Shown here piece by piece: positions 14,178 through 17,280 of a stretch of 17,280 nt of DNA. How positions within the stretch are numbered: position 1 is the stretch's first letter; each line of letters opens with the position of its first letter. The DNA is taken from contig JAITWN010000015.1 of assembly GCA_031285245.1 (NCBI GenBank), positions 1 to 17,280 of the forward strand. Direction: 5' to 3'. The position numbers and the translations under genes were made by a program. Origin of the DNA: Chromatiales bacterium. GTDB taxonomy: Bacteria > Pseudomonadota > Gammaproteobacteria > SZUA-140. The notes under the pieces were generated by a model that was given only the letters and a program-made list of their open reading frames with translations, made no database searches and was not told where the DNA came from.

Positions 14178-15605
14178 TTAATAGATAAACGGCTTGAAGG
14201 ACGAGCCGGGCTGGCGCTGTGCCTGCGTCACACGATTGAAATGGCTGCGCTGAAAATCAAAACCACCGACCAGCGCGGTGATCGCGCCGTCATTTGGCCG
14301 TATCGATATCAGAGCTGCCTCAGCTTCAGGGAGCTGCGCCAGACGCAGGCCCTGCGGCGTGCGTGAAACGCGGATGATGTTGCCGGGTGCAAGGATCGTA
14401 GTGGCGGCGGTCGGCGGCGGCCCACGGCGCTCGCCATCGATGTATGACCGCGCCCAGGACATACCATCCCAGGGTATCTGCCCGCGCGAACCATCGGCGA
14501 ACATCACTTCTGCTTCACGTTCTCCAACCGCAGTTACCAGTGCAGCCGATAGACCACCGATCGTCGGGTAGCGCGCCAGCAACTCCTGCATCTGCGCTTC
14601 ATCCTGAATATCCGCGCGGTTCACACGTCGTTCCGGTCCGCGATAGCCATGGCGGCGCTCGTATTCCAGCAGCGTCTCACGCAGCGATTCCACGGCGCTT
14701 TGCTGTAAGCGTGGGTTGAGCGTGGTGTAGACGTTCAGCCCGCCGGTGTAAGCAGTCTGTTCGCCGAAACGCTCCACCACCATGGCACGCGCCATTTCGG
14801 CGAGATAATTGCCTTCGATATCGATGGCAAGGCCATGAAGACGGGCGCTGTCTGGTTGCGCCGCTGCTTGCTCACGCGCGCTGGCGGTGATGAAGCCGAG
14901 TTCATACATGCGCCGCAGCACATAGTTGCGGCGGATCAGCGCGCGTTCCGGATCGGCGATCGGATTCGAGCGCGAGGGCGCTTTGGGTAGGCCGGCGATC
15001 ATCGCCATCTGATCGAGCGTCAAGTTACTGAGCTCGGTACCGTAATAAATTTGTGCGGCAGAGCCCACGCCGTACGCGCGATTGCCGAGATAGATCTTGT
15101 TCAGATAGAGCTCAAGGATTTCTTCCTTGGACAGCTCGCTTTCGATGCGCAGCGCGAGAAAGATTTCGCTCACTTTGCGCAGATAGGTTTTTTCACTGCT
15201 GAGGAAAAAATTGCGCGCCATCTGCATGGTGATGGTGCTGCCGCCCTGGGATTTCTCGCCGGTGAGAATCAAATTGCCGACCGCACGCAGGATGCCTTGA
15301 TAGTCAACGCCTGGATGATGAAAAAAGCGATCGTCCTCGGCGGCGAGCACGGCTTTGATCATCAGGTCAGGCGTCTGCGAGAAGCGCACTGGCACGCGGC
15401 GCATTTCTCCGAACTCTGCGAGCAGACGTCCATCGTGACTATAGACGCGCATTGGCACCTGCAAGCGAATGTCACGCAGTGCTTCGATCGACGGCAGGGT
15501 AGGCGCGATGACCACATAAGCGGCGCCGATAGCGATAGCACCAAGCGCTGCCAGTCCGGCGATGCCAATGGCTCCGGCAAGGAGAAGTTTACGTGTGCGA
15601 GTCAA
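14178..15605 (-). CDS. mrcA: Penicillin-binding protein 1A, N-terminal glycosyltransferase part, ends at premature TAA
   Basis: The 475 residues hold a membrane anchor (about 7-33), the GT51 peptidoglycan glycosyltransferase with catalytic Glu90 in AAEDDRFFHHPGVD and the motifs GGSTITMQMARN and ELYLNKIYLGNRAYGVG, an OB-like insert (about 310-410), and the start of the transpeptidase domain through Ser468-Ser469-Phe-Lys471. TAA follows five codons after Lys471 in PFIY-stop-SALNK, where relatives have about FIYSAALNK. PBP1A normally has 800-850 residues; with the downstream part it would be 825. If the stop is real, the product keeps lipid II polymerisation but loses cross-linking. The start is TTG; no ATG lies before the membrane segment and an in-frame TAA is two codons upstream. 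It is divergent from pilM, as in Pseudomonas (ponA-pilM). Confidence 0.88.
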   Translation of the reverse strand: MTRTRKLLLAGAIGIAGLAALGAIAIGAAYVVIAPTLPSIEALRDIRLQVPMRVYSHDGRLLAEFGEMRRVPVRFSQTPDLMIKAVLAAEDDRFFHHPGVDYQGILRAVGNLILTGEKSQGGSTITMQMARNFFLSSEKTYLRKVSEIFLALRIESELSKEEILELYLNKIYLGNRAYGVGSAAQIYYGTELSNLTLDQMAMIAGLPKAPSRSNPIADPERALIRRNYVLRRMYELGFITASAREQAAAQPDSARLHGLAIDIEGNYLAEMARAMVVERFGEQTAYTGGLNVYTTLNPRLQQSAVESLRETLLEYERRHGYRGPERRVNRADIQDEAQMQELLARYPTIGGLSAALVTAVGEREAEVMFADGSRGQIPWDGMSWARSYIDGERRGPPPTAATTILAPGNIIRVSRTPQGLRLAQLPEAEAALISIRPNDGAITALVGGFDFQRSHFNRVTQAQRQPGSSFKPFIY

Positions 15606-15637
15606 ATCTTAGGGTTCCGGCGGGGAATGGCGATCAG

Positions 15638-15665
15638 TTAACAAAAATCAGGCCCCGAGTATAAA
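15638..15665 (+). promoter_or_regulatory. Sigma-70 type promoter for the pilMN operon
   Basis: TTAACA (15638-15643, five of six matches) is separated by 16 bases from TATAAA (15660-15665, five of six). The start would be near 15672, leaving a leader of about 128 bases. Part of the region must also serve the divergent PBP1A gene; on the minus strand TATACT overlaps the same -10, with no good -35. Two leader hairpins are visible: TCGCGC/GCGCGA (about 15725-15745) and GCCCGC/GCGGGC (15768-15784), the latter just before the AAGGAA binding site. Confidence 0.55.
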
Positions 15666-15799
15666 ACTTTTTCAGACAACGGACGATAACGTGCGTTGAA
15701 TAAAGGGATTACGGTGGTCGTCGATCGCGCGGCAAAGCTGCGCGAAGGACACCGGGAACCAGCCGCAGCCCGCCGGGAGCGGGCTCCAAGGAAGCCAGC

Positions 15800-16867
15800 A
15801 TGCTTCAAATCATGAATAGATCGTCGCGATCTCTGATCGGTCTCGATATCAGCTCCACTGCGGTGAAGCTGCTCGAACTTGGCCAGAGCGGTGGGCGTTA
15901 TCGCGTCGAAAGTTACGCCGTCGTGCCTTTGCCGCAGAATGCGGTAGAGGAAAAAAACATTGTCGATGTCGATGCCGTCGGTGCCGCCATCAAGCGCGCC
16001 GTCAGCCGCGCGGGTACACGTACCCGCAACGCTGCGGTAGCGGTGGCGGGCTCCGCGGTGATCACCAAAGTGATCTCGATGTCTGCAAGCCTCGCTGACG
16101 ACGAACTGGCCGATCAGATCCAGCTCGAAGCCGATCAGTACATTCCGTACCCGCTGGCGGAGGTCAACCTCGACTTCGAAGTCGTTGGTCCCTCGAAGCA
16201 GGATGGCATGGTAGATGTGCTGCTTGCGGCCTCACGCAGTGAGAACGTCGATGTGCGGGTGGCTGCGCTTGATCTCGGCGGTCTGAATGCGCACATCGTC
16301 GATGTCGAAGCCTTTGCGATGGAGTCGGCGTTCTCGCTGCTGAGCAATCAGCTTCCTGATAACGGCGTGGGTAAGACCATCGCCGTCGTCGATGTCGGCG
16401 CGACCATGACGACGCTCAGCGTGTCTCACGATTCCAAGGTGGTTTACACTCGTGAGCAGGTCTTCGGTGGACGTCAGCTGATCGAGGAAATCATGCGCCG
16501 TTACGGGCTTTCCTACGACGAAGCCGGTCTTGCCAAGAAGCAAGGGGGGCTGCCAGATAACTACGAGTCCGAAGTATTGCACCCTTTCAAGGAAGCGATG
16601 GCCCAGCAGGTCAGTCGCGCACTGCAGTTCTTCTTCTCGTCGAGTCAGCACAACACCGTTGATCACATCGTGCTCGCTGGCGGTTGCGCGGCCATTCCAG
16701 GTGTGGACTCGCTGATCGAAGACAAGGTGGGAATCACCACTTCAGTCGCTAATCCGTTTGCCAACATGTCGCTCACTTCGCGCATCAGCTCGGAAGGCAT
16801 TCGTGCCGACGCATCCTCGCTGATGATCGCCTGCGGGCTTGCGATGAGGAGGTTCGCTGACCGATGA
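15800..16867 (+). CDS. pilM: Type IV pilus assembly protein PilM (actin-like ATPase)
   Basis: The 355-residue cytoplasmic protein is an FtsA/actin-like ATPase of the type IV pilus alignment complex; it binds the N-terminus of PilN and couples the inner-membrane complex to the motor. Visible motifs are the first phosphate loop GLDISSTAVKLLEL (14-27), the second phosphate loop VVDVGATMTTLSV (196-208) and the adenosine motif VLAGGCAAIPG (291-301). The inserted subdomain has DELADQIQLEADQYIPYPL (101-119), highly conserved in PilM. AAGGAA at 15788-15793, 6 bases upstream, supports ATG 15800; an ATG at 15812 is an alternative. Its stop overlaps the pilN start as ATGA (16864-16867), so the two are translationally coupled. 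pilO, pilP and pilQ are expected beyond the window. Confidence 0.96.
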   Translation: MLQIMNRSSRSLIGLDISSTAVKLLELGQSGGRYRVESYAVVPLPQNAVEEKNIVDVDAVGAAIKRAVSRAGTRTRNAAVAVAGSAVITKVISMSASLADDELADQIQLEADQYIPYPLAEVNLDFEVVGPSKQDGMVDVLLAASRSENVDVRVAALDLGGLNAHIVDVEAFAMESAFSLLSNQLPDNGVGKTIAVVDVGATMTTLSVSHDSKVVYTREQVFGGRQLIEEIMRRYGLSYDEAGLAKKQGGLPDNYESEVLHPFKEAMAQQVSRALQFFFSSSQHNTVDHIVLAGGCAAIPGVDSLIEDKVGITTSVANPFANMSLTSRISSEGIRADASSLMIACGLAMRRFADR

Positions 16868-17280
16868 CTCGCATCAATCTATTGCCCTGGCGGGAAAACC
16901 GCCGCAAGGAAGAGCGCCGGCAGTTTATGTCGCTTGCCGGTGGCTCGGTCATGCTGATGGCGGTGATCGTGTTCTACGTCCATCTCCACATCGGCGGTCT
17001 GATCGATGGTCAGGAGCGGCGCAATGAGTTCATGACCGGCGAGATCGCGCGCGTCGATGCCATGATCACCGAGATTCGCGCTATCGAGACCAAGAAACAG
17101 CAGCTCCTCGCGCGCATGAAGATCATTCAGGAGCTGCAAGGTCAGCGCCCGCAGATCGTTCATCTCTTCGATGAGCTCGCGCAGGCCGTGCCGTCAGGCA
17201 TGTATCTGACGCGCGTGGCGCAGCAAGGCGATGTGCTCGTCATCGAAGGTATCGCGCAGTCCAACGCGCGCGTCTCCACC
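16864..17280 (+). CDS. pilN: Type IV pilus inner-membrane protein PilN (partial, runs off the window)
   Basis: The first 139 codons are visible. The start MTRINLLPWRENRR holds the INLLPWR motif that docks into PilM. One membrane helix follows (about 23-45, LAGGSVMLMAVIVFYVHLHIGGL), then a long periplasmic coiled-coil (about 50-95, charged heptads through IRAIETKKQQLLARMKIIQEL), then the beginning of the ferredoxin-like domain (AVPSGMYLTRVAQQGDVLVIEG). PilN pairs with PilO to form the periplasmic part of the alignment complex. The ATG overlaps the pilM stop. There is no stop codon before the window ends. Confidence 0.95.
   Translation, partial: MTRINLLPWRENRRKEERRQFMSLAGGSVMLMAVIVFYVHLHIGGLIDGQERRNEFMTGEIARVDAMITEIRAIETKKQQLLARMKIIQELQGQRPQIVHLFDELAQAVPSGMYLTRVAQQGDVLVIEGIAQSNARVST

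Noticed and set aside
14178..14180. TAA reassigned to an amino acid in this organism
   Set aside because: Other genes in the window end at TAA at the expected place (for example rpmE and the DUF2782 gene), so the code is standard.
14178..15605. Frameshift as the cause of the split PBP1A
   Set aside because: Both halves are in the same frame (start-to-start distance is a multiple of three) and the alignment of FIY/SALNK needs no insertion or deletion, so a single substitution is the simpler explanation.
3319..15622. A shared 13-base string TAGGGTTCCGGCG upstream of dsbA (3319-3331) and upstream of PBP1A (15610-15622), same orientation relative to each gene
   Set aside because: A few 13-base matches are expected by chance in 17 kb, the copy at PBP1A nearly touches the start codon, and no regulator or promoter class is suggested. 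Kept only as a note.
16879..17163. A minus-strand frame opposite pilN
   Set aside because: pilN has clear motifs and coupling to pilM; the antisense frame has none.

Overview
The window is an ordinary chromosomal stretch from a gammaproteobacterium with moderately high GC content. The best clue to its origin is gene order. An engB-polA convergent pair with dsbA and an EEP-family hydrolase nearby, and the run rpmE - nuclease - malic enzyme - PBP1A - pilM - pilN, both match the arrangement I remember from Pseudomonas. Local differences argue against Pseudomonas itself: an acetolactate synthase sits between dsbA and the hydrolase, a gspC lies between a DUF2782 gene and rpmE, and a citrate synthase lies between malic enzyme and PBP1A. 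A relative of the Steroidobacter/Nevskia/Xanthomonas side of the class would fit, but I cannot prove that from the sequence.

Layout: 1-106 holds a palindromic intergenic repeat. 107-3287 is a minus-strand cluster read dsbA, acetolactate synthase, EEP hydrolase, the last two overlapping by ATGA. 3421-4089 is engB (+), which converges on polA (7030 to 4304, minus). The 214 bases between engB and polA hold the most interesting signal: on the minus strand, a good extracytoplasmic-stress (sigma-E type) promoter, three hairpins and an intrinsic terminator with eight Ts. This looks like a small RNA gene in the place where E. coli has Spot 42 and P. aeruginosa has ErsA. From 7088 rightwards on the plus strand come a LOG-family nucleotide hydrolase, a DUF2782 exported protein, gspC, rpmE (own promoter and terminator), a secreted SNase-like nuclease, malic enzyme, and citrate synthase.

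13128-15605 (minus) is a penicillin-binding protein 1A gene interrupted by one in-frame TAA just after the transpeptidase active-site serine. Frame and family motifs continue on both sides, so it is either a real nonsense mutation that leaves only the glycosyltransferase half, or a single-base sequencing error. Divergent from it, 15800 onward, starts the type IV pilus operon: pilM complete, pilN cut by the window edge.

Functionally the window mixes envelope biogenesis (PBP1A, DsbA, GspC, PilM/N), core information processing (Pol I, EngB, L31) and central carbon metabolism (malic enzyme, citrate synthase, acetolactate synthase). I see no prophage, transposase, CRISPR array or defence island. 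The only candidate for something undescribed is the polA-engB intergenic RNA.
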